Shown here: piece by piece, positions 24,090 through 35,175 of the stretch | Layout: every line of letters begins with the position of its first letter | Numbering within the stretch: position 1 is the first letter of the stretch | Source: Chrysomallon squamiferum | Lineage: Eukaryota > Mollusca > Gastropoda > Neomphalida > Peltospiridae | Assembly: GCA_012295275.1 (NCBI GenBank) | Contig: CM022678.1 | Coordinates: forward strand, 2,231,686-2,286,685 | Direction of reading: 5' to 3' | Length of the DNA: 55,000 bases | Made by a program: the position numbers and the translations under genes | Notes under the pieces: generated by a model | The model's database searches: none | What the model was told of the DNA's origin: nothing | What the model saw: the letters and a program-made list of their open reading frames with translations, nothing else

Positions 24090-26709
24090 AACTCCTCTTT
24101 TTACAGCTCTGAAATGTTACGAAAATGATCTTTGCCAAGATCAAGATATATACCCTCGTAGGAACAGAGTGGCTTTTTATTTACTGGAACATGGAGCTGA
24201 TCCTAACTTAACAGACAATGATCACAATTCTGTTTTACACCTAGCTGCTAAACAAGGAAATATAGAAATTGTGACAGCACTGATTGAAAAAGGTGCTGAT
24301 GTTAATATCAAAAACAGTGGAGGTGAAACACCTCTTTTTGCAACTGACTGGTATAGAGAGAACAAAGTAGTTTTGTATTTACTGAAACATGGAGCTGATC
24401 CTAATTTAACAGACAAAGATGACAATTCTGTTTTACATGCAGCAGCTGAAGCTGGATATATAGAAACTATAAAAGCTCTAATTGAAAAAGATTTTGATGT
24501 GAACATTAAAAACACTGAAGGTGAAACTCCTCTTTTCACAGCTGTTAATAGCTGCAAAAATGTATTACCTGGACTTTATGAATTTATTAATCGTAAAAAA
24601 TGTCAAGCAGCTTTCTTCTTACTGGAATATGGAGCTGACCCTAATTTAACAGACAAAGATAACAATTCTGTTTTACACATAGCAGCTAAACATGGAAATA
24701 TAGAAATTGTGAAAGCACTGACTGAAAATGATTGTGATGTAAATATTAAAAACAGAAGAGGTGAAACTCCTCTTTTTACAGCTGCTAAGAATAAACAGAA
24801 TACAATAGTTTCTTATTTAATGGAACATGGAGCTGATCCTAATTTGACAGACAAAGATAACAATTCTGTTTTACACTTAGCAGCTGAAGATGGAAATATA
24901 GAACTTGTGACAGCTCTGATTGAAAAATGTGTTCATGTAAATATAAAAAACATTAAAGGTGAAACTCCTCTTTTTACAGCAGTTATTTATAAAGAAGGTG
25001 TACTTGATTCATACCTGAATGATGAAAAATGTAAAGTAGTTTTGTATTTGCTGGAACATGGAGCTGATCCTAATTTAACAGACAAAGATAACAATTCTGT
25101 TTTACACCTAGCAGCTAAACATGGAAATACAGAAGCTGTGAAAGGACTGATTGAAAAAGGTGTTGATCTAAATATTAAAAACAGTGCAGGTGAAGCGCCT
25201 GTTTTTGCAGCTGTTAACAACTGTAAGTACGTATTTCATGGAATTTATGAATTGCTTAATCAAGCAGTTTTCTTTTTACTGGAACATGGAGCTGATCCTA
25301 ATTTAACAGACAATGATCACAATTCTGTTTTACACCTAGCAGCTAAACATGGAAATATAGAAATTGTAAAAGCACTGATTGAAAAAGGTTTTGATGTAAA
25401 TATTAAAAACAGAAGAAATGAAACTCCTCTTTTTACAGCTTTGAAATGCTACAAACATGATCTTCACCAAAATCGTGATATGTACCATCGAAGGAGCAAA
25501 GTAGCTTTTTATTTACTGGAACATGGAGCTAATCCTAACTTAACAGACAATGATAACAATTCTGTTTTACACCTAGCAGCTGAACAAGGAAATATAGAAA
25601 TTGTGATAGCACTGATTGAAAAATGTTTTGATGTAAATATCAAAAACAGAAGAAGTGAAACTCCTCTTTTTACAGCTCTGAAATGCTATGAATACGATTT
25701 TCACCAAGATCGCAATATGTACCCTCGAAGGAGCAAAGTAGCTTTTTATTTACTGGAACATGGAGCTGATACTAATATAACAGACAATGATAACAATTCT
25801 ATTTTACATCTTGCAGCTAAACAAGGAAATATAGAACTTGTAAAAGCACTGATTGAAAAAGGTTTTCATGTAAATATTAAAAACAGAAGAAGTGAAACTC
25901 CTCTTTTTACAGCTTTGAAATGCTATGAAAATGATCTTTGCCAAGATCAAGATATATACCCTCGTAGGAACAGAGTGGCTTTTTTTTTACTGGAACATGG
26001 AGGTGATCCTAACTTAACAGACAATGATCACAATTCTGTTTTACACCTAGCAGCTGAACAAGGAAATATAGCAATTGTGACAGCACTGATTGAAAAAGGT
26101 GTTGATGTAAATATCAAAAACAGAAGAAATCAAACTCCTCTTTTTACAGCTTTGATTTGCAACAAAATATATTTACACCAAGATCAAGATATGTACTCTC
26201 GTAAGAGCAAAGTAGCTTTGTATTTACTGGAACATGGGTGTGATCCTAATGTAACAGACAATGACAACAATTCTGTTTTACACAGAGCAGCTGAAACTGG
26301 AAATATAGAAATTGTGACTGTACTGATTGAAAAAGGTTTTGATGTAAATATTAAAAACAGAAGAGGTGAAACTCCTCTTTTTACAGCTGTTAATTATGAA
26401 GAAGATGAATTTGATACATCTCTGAATGATGAAAAATGTAAAGTAGTTTTTCATTTACTGGAACATGGAGCTGATCCTAATTTAACAGACAATGATAAAA
26501 ATACTGTTTTACATCTAGCAGCTAAACATGGAAATGTAGAAATTGTGACAGCACTGATTGAAAAAGGCATAGATGTAAATATTAAAAACAGTGAAGGTGA
26601 AACTCCTCTTTTTACAGCTGATTGGTGTGGAGAAAACAAAGTAGTTTTGTATTTACTGGAACATGGAGCTGATTCTAACATAACAGACAATGATAACAAT
26701 TCCATTTGA
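24085..26709 (+). CDS. Same gene after the frameshift: ankyrin super-repeats
   Basis: Open frame for 874 codons, directly continuing the repeat register lost at 24,084. It holds 23 ankyrin repeats in alternating pairs. One member is a plain 33-residue repeat (NNSVLHLAAKHGNIEIV-ALIEKG-DVNIKN). The other has an insert of variable length between ETPLFTA and the YLLEHGADPNLTD segment. The inserts fall into recurrent classes: LKCYENDL-type (20 aa), DWYREN-type (short), VNSCKNV-type, VIYKEG/VNYEED-type and a plain short one. The stop TGA at 26,707 replaces TTA (Leu) in the motif NNSILHL, so it is a premature stop by substitution rather than a native C-terminus. An internal Met cannot be taken as a start. 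The stretch is a continuation, either of a pseudogene or of a gene with a sequencing or assembly error. Confidence 0.85.
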   Translation, partial: GETPLFTALKCYENDLCQDQDIYPRRNRVAFYLLEHGADPNLTDNDHNSVLHLAAKQGNIEIVTALIEKGADVNIKNSGGETPLFATDWYRENKVVLYLLKHGADPNLTDKDDNSVLHAAAEAGYIETIKALIEKDFDVNIKNTEGETPLFTAVNSCKNVLPGLYEFINRKKCQAAFFLLEYGADPNLTDKDNNSVLHIAAKHGNIEIVKALTENDCDVNIKNRRGETPLFTAAKNKQNTIVSYLMEHGADPNLTDKDNNSVLHLAAEDGNIELVTALIEKCVHVNIKNIKGETPLFTAVIYKEGVLDSYLNDEKCKVVLYLLEHGADPNLTDKDNNSVLHLAAKHGNTEAVKGLIEKGVDLNIKNSAGEAPVFAAVNNCKYVFHGIYELLNQAVFFLLEHGADPNLTDNDHNSVLHLAAKHGNIEIVKALIEKGFDVNIKNRRNETPLFTALKCYKHDLHQNRDMYHRRSKVAFYLLEHGANPNLTDNDNNSVLHLAAEQGNIEIVIALIEKCFDVNIKNRRSETPLFTALKCYEYDFHQDRNMYPRRSKVAFYLLEHGADTNITDNDNNSILHLAAKQGNIELVKALIEKGFHVNIKNRRSETPLFTALKCYENDLCQDQDIYPRRNRVAFFLLEHGGDPNLTDNDHNSVLHLAAEQGNIAIVTALIEKGVDVNIKNRRNQTPLFTALICNKIYLHQDQDMYSRKSKVALYLLEHGCDPNVTDNDNNSVLHRAAETGNIEIVTVLIEKGFDVNIKNRRGETPLFTAVNYEEDEFDTSLNDEKCKVVFHLLEHGADPNLTDNDKNTVLHLAAKHGNVEIVTALIEKGIDVNIKNSEGETPLFTADWCGENKVVLYLLEHGADSNITDNDNNSI

Positions 26710-27021
26710 CAACTAGAAGCTAAACAAGGAGATTTTAGAAATTGTGACAGAGCTTCTTGAAAAAGTTGTAGATGTAAATATTAAAAACAGTGAAGGTGAA
26801 ACTCCTCTTTTTGTAGATGAATGGTATGGAGGGATCAAAGAAGTTTTGTATTGACTGGAACATGGAGCTGATCCTAATTTAACAGACAGTGATAACATGA
26901 TAATATAGAAATTGTCACAGCACTGGTTGAAAAAAGTGTTGATGTAAATGTTATTAATTCCAGGGCAGAAGCTCCTCTTGTTAAAATTAACAGTTCCAGA
27001 TTTCATCTGAAGAAAATGTGA
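26710..27021 (+). pseudogene. Eroded 3' end of the ankyrin exon
   Basis: Recognisable but broken ankyrin repeats follow the stop: a one-base gain near 26,733, a second TTA-to-TGA change at about 26,852 (in YLLEHG) and an internal deletion of roughly 45 bp near 26,898. The last piece (VNVINSRAEAPLVK) fades out at about 27,000. The original protein was therefore at least two super-repeats longer. Confidence 0.85.
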
Positions 27022-29084
27022 ATTGTTCTGTGTTTAGTGGAGAACAGTGCTAAAGATTGATTCAAAACCCCCTAAAGTTTTCAAACTACACACTGTCACT
27101 TATAGGTGAGAATATTTTAAAAATGTTTGGAAATAATATTTTAGTATGAAATGTATGTTTATAATAAACAGAAAAATTATTAAGAAGAAATCTGATTTTT
27201 TTTGGTAATTTCTCTGGTTCAGAGTTGATCTTAATTTTCTACTGCATGCTGAGACAGTTTTACTTCTGATGTAGTTTTATTTTGAACTGCTTCACTTGTA
27301 CTTATTTTTACTGTAGTGTTGTGTCAGTGTAAGTAATTGTGTGTTAAGTATTATGTACAGTTTTAACCTTTCAACTGAAAAGTATAATTACTGATGAGCC
27401 AGGCCACATTTTCAAAATAAAATTTGTGAACAAATACACTGTGATGAAGAGTTAAATCCAGTGTAAGTGTGTAACTACATTGCTGTGTAGTCTGGTGTGT
27501 ATGTCTAAATGCTGTAAATTGTTGCTGTTCAGATACTGAATTGCTCTACTGTGTTCTCTCCTATGTCTGTCCTAATATTCTATTAATGTATGGTTTAGTT
27601 TCTGTTTCTATACAAATATTGAATTACTATATTGTATAGTCCATTGTATTTATTGAAATATTGTATTAATGCATGGTGTAATTATTGTTTCTCTACAAAC
27701 ACTGTATTATCATATTGTACATTGTCTATCATTTCTGTTGTATAGATACACCATACGTAAAAAGAAATAATGTAATACTGTGTATGTTTATGAAATTTTC
27801 GGTTGATTTTTGCTTTTCACTGAAACACTTTGGACATTCATTGCACAGTTCAGTTCTAAAATGATGCTAAGACATTCAGTCAGTGAAAAATCAGGTTTAT
27901 CAATTATCACATTTGACTAAATTATCAGCAGAAAATAGAGTAACACAATTATTAAAGCAAATGTAAGTTTTCATTATTAATACATTTTGTTTACATTTAT
28001 ATAATTAATAGAAACCAGTGCACAGTAATGTAGAGAGTTAACATTTTCATACACTTCTATATATATATAAAATTAGGAAGCTCTAAATAATCAGTAAATA
28101 TAAGTTAAAATTGGAATATTTTTGGTTAATAATACATACATACATATGTATCATCTGTTTAATAATTATAAACTAATAATAAAGTAACTACAAATTAAAA
28201 TTTATATTTAATAATGTTTACATTTATCTATTTAATAATTATAAAATAGTGAATAATTAATTAAATTTAAGTTTAAGTTAGAAATATTTTTAGTTAATAA
28301 TGCCTACATGTGACTTGAATAATTATAAAATAGTGAATAATTAATAAAGTTGATGTAATTTTAATTTAGGAATATTTTAAAATAATAATGTTTTGAGGAA
28401 TGTATTGGACTTTAAATTACATTGAATGATGGTATTGGGTTTCTTTTGTTTTTTTGTTGTTGTTTTTTTGGGTGTGCATCTTGATGTTTCTTTCCTGGCA
28501 GAAATGGTTTGATACATAATATATTTTTGTTATTAAATTAAAGAGATTTTTTATTCATGTTATTTTTTTTTGTTAAATTGTAATTTTTTTTATTATTATT
28601 ACTAAACAATGTAGTATTAAGAAATAATTGTACATTACTGAATTTTTGTTTTGTTTTTATTTACAACTATTGAAGTGTTACTATTAGTATTATTATTATT
28701 TAACATTATTTGGGCAATGTAACAGTCCTTAAATTATATTGAGTAATTGTACTCTATAAATATTTTTAATCTGTTTTACTGATTGTTTCCTTGCAGAAAT
28801 TAGTTTAGGCATGATATTTTGTTATTGAATTTTTAGTTTTTGAAATCATCTGAAGTAATTTTCAGTTTTAAAATTCATTCTAGTATTAAAGAATTTTTAT
28901 TATTATTATTTATTGAGTACTGATGAATGAAAAATGTTTGCTTAGTATTTTAGTTTTAATGTACAGATGTTTGATTTACAATTATACAAAGCAGAAAAAA
29001 AAGTTTTGTTTAATGTTACATAAACAATGTATGAAAAGATCTAGTTTATGTAAATTTTTGTATTACTCTCATTCAGATATTTCT
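27022..29084. other. 3' flank of STAND locus 1
   Basis: Candidate poly(A) signals AATAAA lie at 27163-27168 and 27416-27421. The rest is AT-rich with diverged internal duplications, such as TTATAAA-TAGTGAATAATTAATAAA at 28240-28350 and the GGACTTTAAATTACATTGA block at 28390-28500 and 28700-28800. No gene was recognised. Confidence 0.45.
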
Positions 29085-30425
29085 AAAAATATATATTTGT
29101 TGTAATTATATATTATATACAGTTAATATTTTTCATACAGTTATTTTATTGTCATATAGTATATACTGAATAAGGAAATAATTCTTGGTTTTTATATTAT
29201 TATTATTATTATTATTAAGGAACCTATCCTTTTTTTAAAACTTATCTATGTATATATTTTGTTTTCTTATTTAATTTGCATGATAGAATGTTTTTACTAC
29301 CTTTATTTTGTGTACCAACTAACTTTAGATCTAACTTCAACTTACCGTTTTATTATTAACTGTATCTTTAATTAATGGATTAAAAAGGAGAAATGCTGTT
29401 TGTCTCCCATTTGTTACACGTCCAGCTGTTACACATCCAGTTGTTACATATCCAGTTGTCACAGTCAGTTGACTGATTTTCTTAGCCAACACCTATAATA
29501 TTAATGTAATAGTCACTAGTGAACAAGTGTTTTTTCATTTTCTTCTGATCACAAAAAATAACGAAACAGAAAGAAATCACTAAATGCTATAAAGAAAACA
29601 TCACACATAAAAAATATAATAATAATAATAGAATTAAAGAAAGCAAAAAATCCCAATTTTTACATAGTTGAAGACCGGCACATACTTTATGTACCACTGA
29701 ATGTGGTACATATATATTTATGTACTTTCAGTAAGCTTGTCTTATGATAAAACGCCACAACAGGGTTTTCTCTACGACTGTCACAAGATATTTTTGTTTG
29801 CACTTTCAGAAAGAGGAAATCAGACTAATAAAATACTTGGTCTGGTTGGTTGTGAAAGTTACCTGATAGTTGGGTTGTCTTAAGCTGTTGTTTTTGTTGG
29901 GATTAGCGGGAAATTAATTAACATTCCAGTGTCATCGATAATCAAACTGCTTTAAACTGCTTTAAACTGCTTTGTTTTAACTTTGTTTTAACTTCTGGTA
30001 TATTGCAATAGAGATTAATTCCTTAATTATTCCCTAAGCTAATTGTGTAACAACTGGAAGATGAGTCTATTATTGTATGCTAGGTAACTAAGCTAACTGT
30101 GTAACAACTGGAAGATGAGTATTATTGTATGCTAGGTAACTAAGCTAATTGTGTAACAACTGGAAGATGAGTCTATTATTGTATGCTAGGTAACTAAGCT
30201 AATTGTGTAACAACTGGAAGATGAGTCTATTATTGTATGCTAGGTAACTAAGCTAATTGTGTAACAACTGGAAGATGAGTCTATTATTGTATGCTAGGTA
30301 ACTAAGCTAACTGTGTAGCAACTGGAAGATGAGTTTATCATTGTATGCTAGGTAGCTAAGCTAATTGTGTAACAACTGGAAGATGAGTCTATTATTGTAT
30401 GCTAGGTAGAGGGCATCTGATTACC
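29085..30425 (+). repeat. Paralogous 3' flank with 54-bp minisatellite
   Basis: Collinear with 51205-52015 in locus 2. Shared blocks include ATTATATACAGTTAATAT, TAGAATGTTTTTACTACCTTTAT, TACTTGGTCTGG-TGGT and GCTGTTGTTTTTG-TGG. Positions 30034-30412 hold seven copies of a 54-bp unit (CTAAGCTAATTGTGTAACAA, then CTGGAAGATGAGTCTATTAT, then TGTATGCTAGGTAA). Locus 2 has only two copies (about 51,893-52,000). No coding content was found. Confidence 0.85.
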
Positions 30426-30765
30426 AATTCGGTCATGAACTGTGTTTTTATAAGGCGTGTGACAAATGGATGTGTACAAAATGGGATGATACTGATAAGA
30501 GTGGCACTTGATTGTGAAAGTCCATTAAACTGCTAATGTCTTAAAATAATAATTAAATATCATAAAACTAATTTTATTATATTGAATACTAAATGAGAAA
30601 TATAACAAATGTCATTAATATGTGTGTGTGAGACCAATATAGCCTTGTTAAATAAGTAAATACTAAATCTGAATTGTGTTGAATTGAATTAGTTTAGAAT
30701 TTACTGTATCACTAATTTCTTTAAGATGTTTATTTTATATATATTCTAATGGTAATTATTATTAT

Positions 30766-30796
<31 letters not shown>

Positions 30797-30815
30797 ATGG
30801 AGTGTATTGTAATTA

Positions 30816-30869
<54 letters not shown>

Positions 30870-30946
30870 ACAGTGTAATGTAATGCCATTAACAGTTATA
30901 ATAAATATGCTTTACAAATGATTATTACTTTTGTTTTCTTTATCAG

Positions 30947-31081
30947 ATGAAGTACATTTAAAAAACAAAACCACACTGCAGTGGAATAATTCAGTGTACG
31001 AGTTCAGCCTGACTTTCACTAGTGACACTGAATTACACACCAGCATGTCTGCAAACTCTGCTAATGGAATCTTCCATGCAA
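30947..31081 (+). CDS. Possible phase-1 exon of unknown product
   Basis: A 135-nt open segment between CTTTATCAG and A|GTAAAT, phase 1 on both sides like every small exon in this cluster. It encodes about 45 residues (DEVHLKNKTTLQW, then SVYEFSLTFTSDTELHT, then SANGIFHA) with no recognised domain. The collinear copy in locus 2 (about 52,195-52,350) is similar in sequence but has lost both splice sites and the frame. It joins in phase to the exon at 31629. It could be a 3' exon of the STAND gene or a 5' exon of a lost neighbour. Confidence 0.42.
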
Positions 31082-31149
31082 GTAAATTGTGGAATGTCCT
31101 AACAAAACACAGACCCAGTTTATTATGTTAATTTCCTCACAAAAAGTAA

Positions 31150-31628
31150 ATTAGTCATGTAATGTTTGACATGTTTTAGTGTAGATTCTCTAGGTTAGAG
31201 GTGGAAGGCAATATTTGTTATGTTTCAATGTATTTTCTTAGGAATTGGGGTGGAGTATGATAAATGTAATGTTTGGTATGTTTCAGTGTGTATTCTCTAG
31301 GTTGGGGTAGAGTATGATAAATGTAATGTTTGGTATGTTTTAGTGTATATTCTCTAGGTTCGGGTAGAGTATGATAAATGTAATGTTTGGTATGTTTCAG
31401 TGAATATTCTCTAGGTTGGGGTAGAATATCAAATGTAATGTTTGGTATGTTTCAGTGTATATTCTCTAGGTTGGGGTAGAGTATAATAAATGTAATGTTT
31501 TGTATATTTCAGTGTATATTCTCTAGGTTGGGGTGGAGTATAATAAATGTAATGTTTGGTATGTTTCAGTGTATATTCTCTAGGTTTGGGGTAGAGTATG
31601 ATAAATGTAATGTTTGGTATGTTTCAAG
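31150..31628 (+). repeat. 57-bp minisatellite built from splice acceptors
   Basis: About eight copies of a 57-bp unit (GTTGGGGTAGAGTATGATAA, then ATGTAATGTTTGGTATGTTT, then CAGTGTATATTCTCTAG). Each unit carries TTTCAG and TCTCTAG, both acceptor-like. The final unit is cut within GTATGTTTCA, and the exon at 31629 starts right there. Confidence 0.88.
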
Positions 31629-31703
31629 CTGGTGGCTCTGGAACTAAAGTGGGAATGATGATTTCAAACAGCAGCATAGAAAACAACATATTCATCAATC
31701 CAA
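31629..31703 (+). CDS. Possible modular exon with GSGTKVG motif
   Basis: A 75-nt open segment between GTTTCAAG and A|GTATAT, phase 1 on both sides. It encodes GGSGTKVGMMISNSSI followed by an Asn/Ile-rich end (ENNIFINP). The pattern Gly-Ser-x-Thr-Lys-Val-Gly resembles SGSTKIS and SGSAQIG in the locus 2 array exons, suggesting another member of the same motif family. The acceptor has a weak pyrimidine tract and the next exon is unknown. A good acceptor at 32,218 would give a short in-phase terminal exon, but this is weak. Confidence 0.45.
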
Positions 31704-33047
31704 GTATATTGACTGTGTTGGTAAATAAATAATATATATATATATATGTATGTATGTATGTATATGTAATAAGAACATTTTATTGAATATATATTGACTG
31801 AGTATATATGTGAGTTTTGTGTTACTTGTAGCCAGGTATTTCAGACTGATGTCACTCACAGTACAGCATCTCAGTAATCAGGTCTTTCTCCTGTTTTTAT
31901 ATCTGCTTCCACATTCCTTGCGAAAAACACCATAACAAAATTCAAATAAAAAAATGTTTCCCGAAATGTTGGCTGTTGACAGTACATTATGCAGTAGGTT
32001 GTTATAAACAGAGTTCATTGTAATATCTTTAGTCTGCATAAAAACAATCTGAATTCTTTTGTCTGTAGAAAAAAACAGCATACTCTCTGGAATCTTTGAC
32101 AAGAAAATATAATCTCTTATGTTTGTGTAAAAACTTGAATCTCTTTCAAGTGTCAAAAAAAGAAGGAAAAAGACAACAATGTATAATATGTTTAGTCTAT
32201 TTTTATTTTGGTTTCAGTGTGCATTAAGATTAAATAATCATATGAAATACTACATGTGTTTGTGTTTGTATGTGTATGTGTATGTATATGCATGTGTATT
32301 TGTGTGTGAATGTGTGTATATGTGTATATGTGTGTGTGTGTGTATATGTGTATTTATGTAGATGTGTGTATGGGTGTATGTATGTGTATGTGTCTGTGTG
32401 TGTATGTGTGTGTGTGTTTGTGTGTAAATAAAGTGACCATGTGTTCCTTTATGAAGGGGAAATAACTTTACCTGTTGCTACAGAGGATTTCAGTTAATAA
32501 ACAGTTTATAAATTATTATATTTTCATTTTTAGTCAGAGAACACACTCTGTTTCTGTTAAAACAAATTTATGTTTGAAATAAAAATAAAATAATAATAAA
32601 AATATATATATAATAATAAAAGCATTGTATGACTAAAGGGAAAAATAATTTTATTTAATATTAACTGTTTCTAGTATCACAGACCGAGAAATACAGGTTG
32701 ATTTTTCAAGTCAATGCAAGGTATTTCATGTAAATATTGAAGACAGTTAAATAAACATAAAAATTTACAAACTACAAGCAGAGTGATGAATAAAACCTGG
32801 ACCCAACCTGGGACTTGATTTGAAAACTTGTCTTGTTCTGTACATTCAACAGTTATAATACTAAAATATAATTTAGAATTTTGTTTGAAACAAAATAAGT
32901 AAATAAAAGAAGGAAAGAAATAATAAAAAATATAGTAATTTAAACAAATACAATATTTACTTTCTGATAATTCAGTTTAATCCATCTTTAGACATTAGCT
33001 GAGTGTATGTTATTAAAACGTATCATATTTTAATTATTTTATTATTA

Positions 33048-33110
<63 letters not shown>

Positions 33111-34329
33111 CTATTATTTGTTTATTTATTTATTTGTGTTTCTCATTTTGTCATTTTCATGAAGAAATGGGGTTACAGATGGATTTCATTTTATCATATA
33201 TTAAAGGTGCTTTGGTTTTTATAGTGGAATTATACCAAAGAAAACGGATATTCTCTTAAAGAAGGAGCTCTCTTTTTAAGAGGAAGTTTAATGAACATAT
33301 TGTCATGGCTGCTTCCATGTGATAAAACGTTTTGTGAAGTAGAAATCGTTATCGAAAAATCATGCCAAAACCCGTATACATTCAGATGTCGTTGATGAAA
33401 ATGTAAGGTAACTTTTAGTTTTACAAACCTTTGTGATTATTCATCGCAGCGATAGTAACTTAATAATTAATTATTGACAGTCTGAGTATTAATATTTGAT
33501 TAATATTAATAATGTAACATAGTAATAATCATTATAATGATGTAAATGGTAAGTTAGTAATTGAAATCTGTTATCTGTTTAGGTGATATGTTACGTTTTT
33601 CATATCGAGTGATTAAATTGACTGAATTCGACAGAGCTGCTATGATGTCTGATGTAGTGATAGTAAAATCACAGCTCTTTGAAATAATGAAAATCGTTGG
33701 ATCATGTATTTTATTAAATATTAAAAATAATGTTATATTCCTTCCACTTTTAAAAAGTTAAATATCAGTGTGCAAGAAGATGGACGCAAATCTGTAGAAT
33801 TTCGACCTTTGTGTAAGTATAATTATTTACATTATTTTTAATTGTGTATGAACACATTTTTTTGTTTCTGGTTGGAAATAAACTGTAAAGGCTTAACATT
33901 TCTCAGAAATCTCCTGACCTAGATTTATTTAATTTTATTAAAATCAATAACTATTTATAATTGAAACTTATTTGTAACTTGTTTGGTATCTGCACTTATT
34001 TGAGCCATTAATACACAGTGTATTGTTTTTATTTATTTATATATCACGAATGGTTTTGTTAATATACCTGTCCTTGTCCTGTGACAGGTTTATCAGAAGT
34101 TACGAAATACTATTTTCCTGTGTTGTAGACGATACACATAAAACTTTTTATTATTAATTTAAAAAACAAGATCAGCTACTACAACACAAAGTGAGTTTTC
34201 TCTTTCACCACTTCTGTTTCTGACAGCACTGTATAATGAGTATATTTAAAAAAATAAAAAAATAAAAAAATAAAATTAATAAATAGAAAAATAAACCTTT
34301 CTTCCTATTGTCAAAAATATTTCTATTTT
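31704..34329. other. Gene-poor stretch
   Basis: (TATATG)n and (TG)n-like sequence lies at 31735-31770 and 32250-32430, and (TTA)n at 33039-33115. AAGGGGAAATAACT at about 32455 resembles a motif frequent in mollusc repeats (from memory). The frames at 31878-32156 (minus) and 33561-33761 (plus) show no domain. No upstream exon of the FAM167-like gene was identified. Confidence 0.45.
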
Positions 34330-34980
34330 AGTTTTACGAGCTGGTGTGATAAGTCAGGCTCATGGATCATGTATTATACACAAATAAACCATACTAAAGT
34401 TATATATGTAACCATAATACACATCAAAACTATACTGAAGTTATACATGTAAGTATTATGTACAACAAAACCATACTAAAGTTATATGCACATACAAAAC
34501 TATTCTAAAGTTATAATGTAAGTATTATATACAACAAAACTATATTAAAGTTATACATGTATTATACACATCAAAATGATACTAAAGTTATATACACATA
34601 CAAAATGAGAGTAAAGTTATGTGTATCTGCAAGTATTACACACAACAAAACAAGAGTAAAGTTAAGTGTTTGTAAGTATTATAAAATAAATCTTTTATTT
34701 GAATTTACATGTAAATTTTAGTCAAGTAAATTGTGAAGTTTGTCGTGTATTTAGACATGTTTGAATTTACCTGTGTTGTACAATTTATAGGTTTGACTTC
34801 CAGGTAAAACTGTGGCCTTCAACCAACATGTACAACTAGTATCTGAATTTACCTGTATTATGTTCAGTGCTTGCAGGTGAATCTGTGGCTTGGCCTATGA
34901 ATTTACCTGTGTTGCACAGTTTATAGGTGTGGCTTACAGGTAAAAGTGTATAACCGTTCAATACTGTTACACCTGTACAG
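34330..34980. repeat. Two adjacent diverged tandem repeats
   Basis: From 34330 to 34690 there are several copies of an ACA-CAAAACTATACTAAAGTTATA-ATGTAAGTATTAT unit. From 34750 to 34960 there are about three copies of GAATTTACCTGTGTTG-ACA-TTTATAGG followed by CAGGTAAAA. Both lie in the presumed intron just upstream of the FAM167-like exon. Confidence 0.7.
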
Positions 34981-35000
34981 GTTTTGTTTTGTTCACACAG

Positions 35001-35175
35001 GTATGGGCCACGTGAAGTGTTAAGGAAGGAAGACTTCAGCATGAAGGGACAGCTGACCTGCGAGTTCAGGTTCGCAACGTTTTCCTGCAGACAACGTCGA
35101 CAACACCAGCAAGACAGCGAGGAGAAAGACTACTCACTTCAAATCCTGGAAGCTCTTGAACCAGCTGTCTGTCTG
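35001..35175 (+). CDS. FAM167-like protein, penultimate exon
   Basis: A 175-nt exon after GTTCACACAG, completing a codon with one base and ending in frame at CTG|GTGAGT. It encodes 58 residues starting YGPREVLRKEDFS, with a basic Q/R-rich middle and ending LQILEALEPAVCL. It joins in phase 0 to the exon at 36705, whose sequence is clearly FAM167. This places it where FAM167 proteins have their poorly conserved N-terminal half and the helix leading into the LRRQD segment. Codon use is much less AT-biased than its surroundings. On its own it is not diagnostic, and the 5' exons were not found. Confidence 0.62.

Noticed and set aside
24075-24092. Programmed ribosomal frameshift
   Set aside because: There is no slippery heptamer or obvious downstream structure, and the site is a simple purine-rich copy of a repeat unit with one extra A. 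Error or mutation is simpler.
24222-27006. Reverse-strand frames of 77-111 codons inside the ankyrin exon
   Set aside because: They are antisense shadows that recur because the ankyrin repeats recur; their sequences are reverse-complement readings of the same units.
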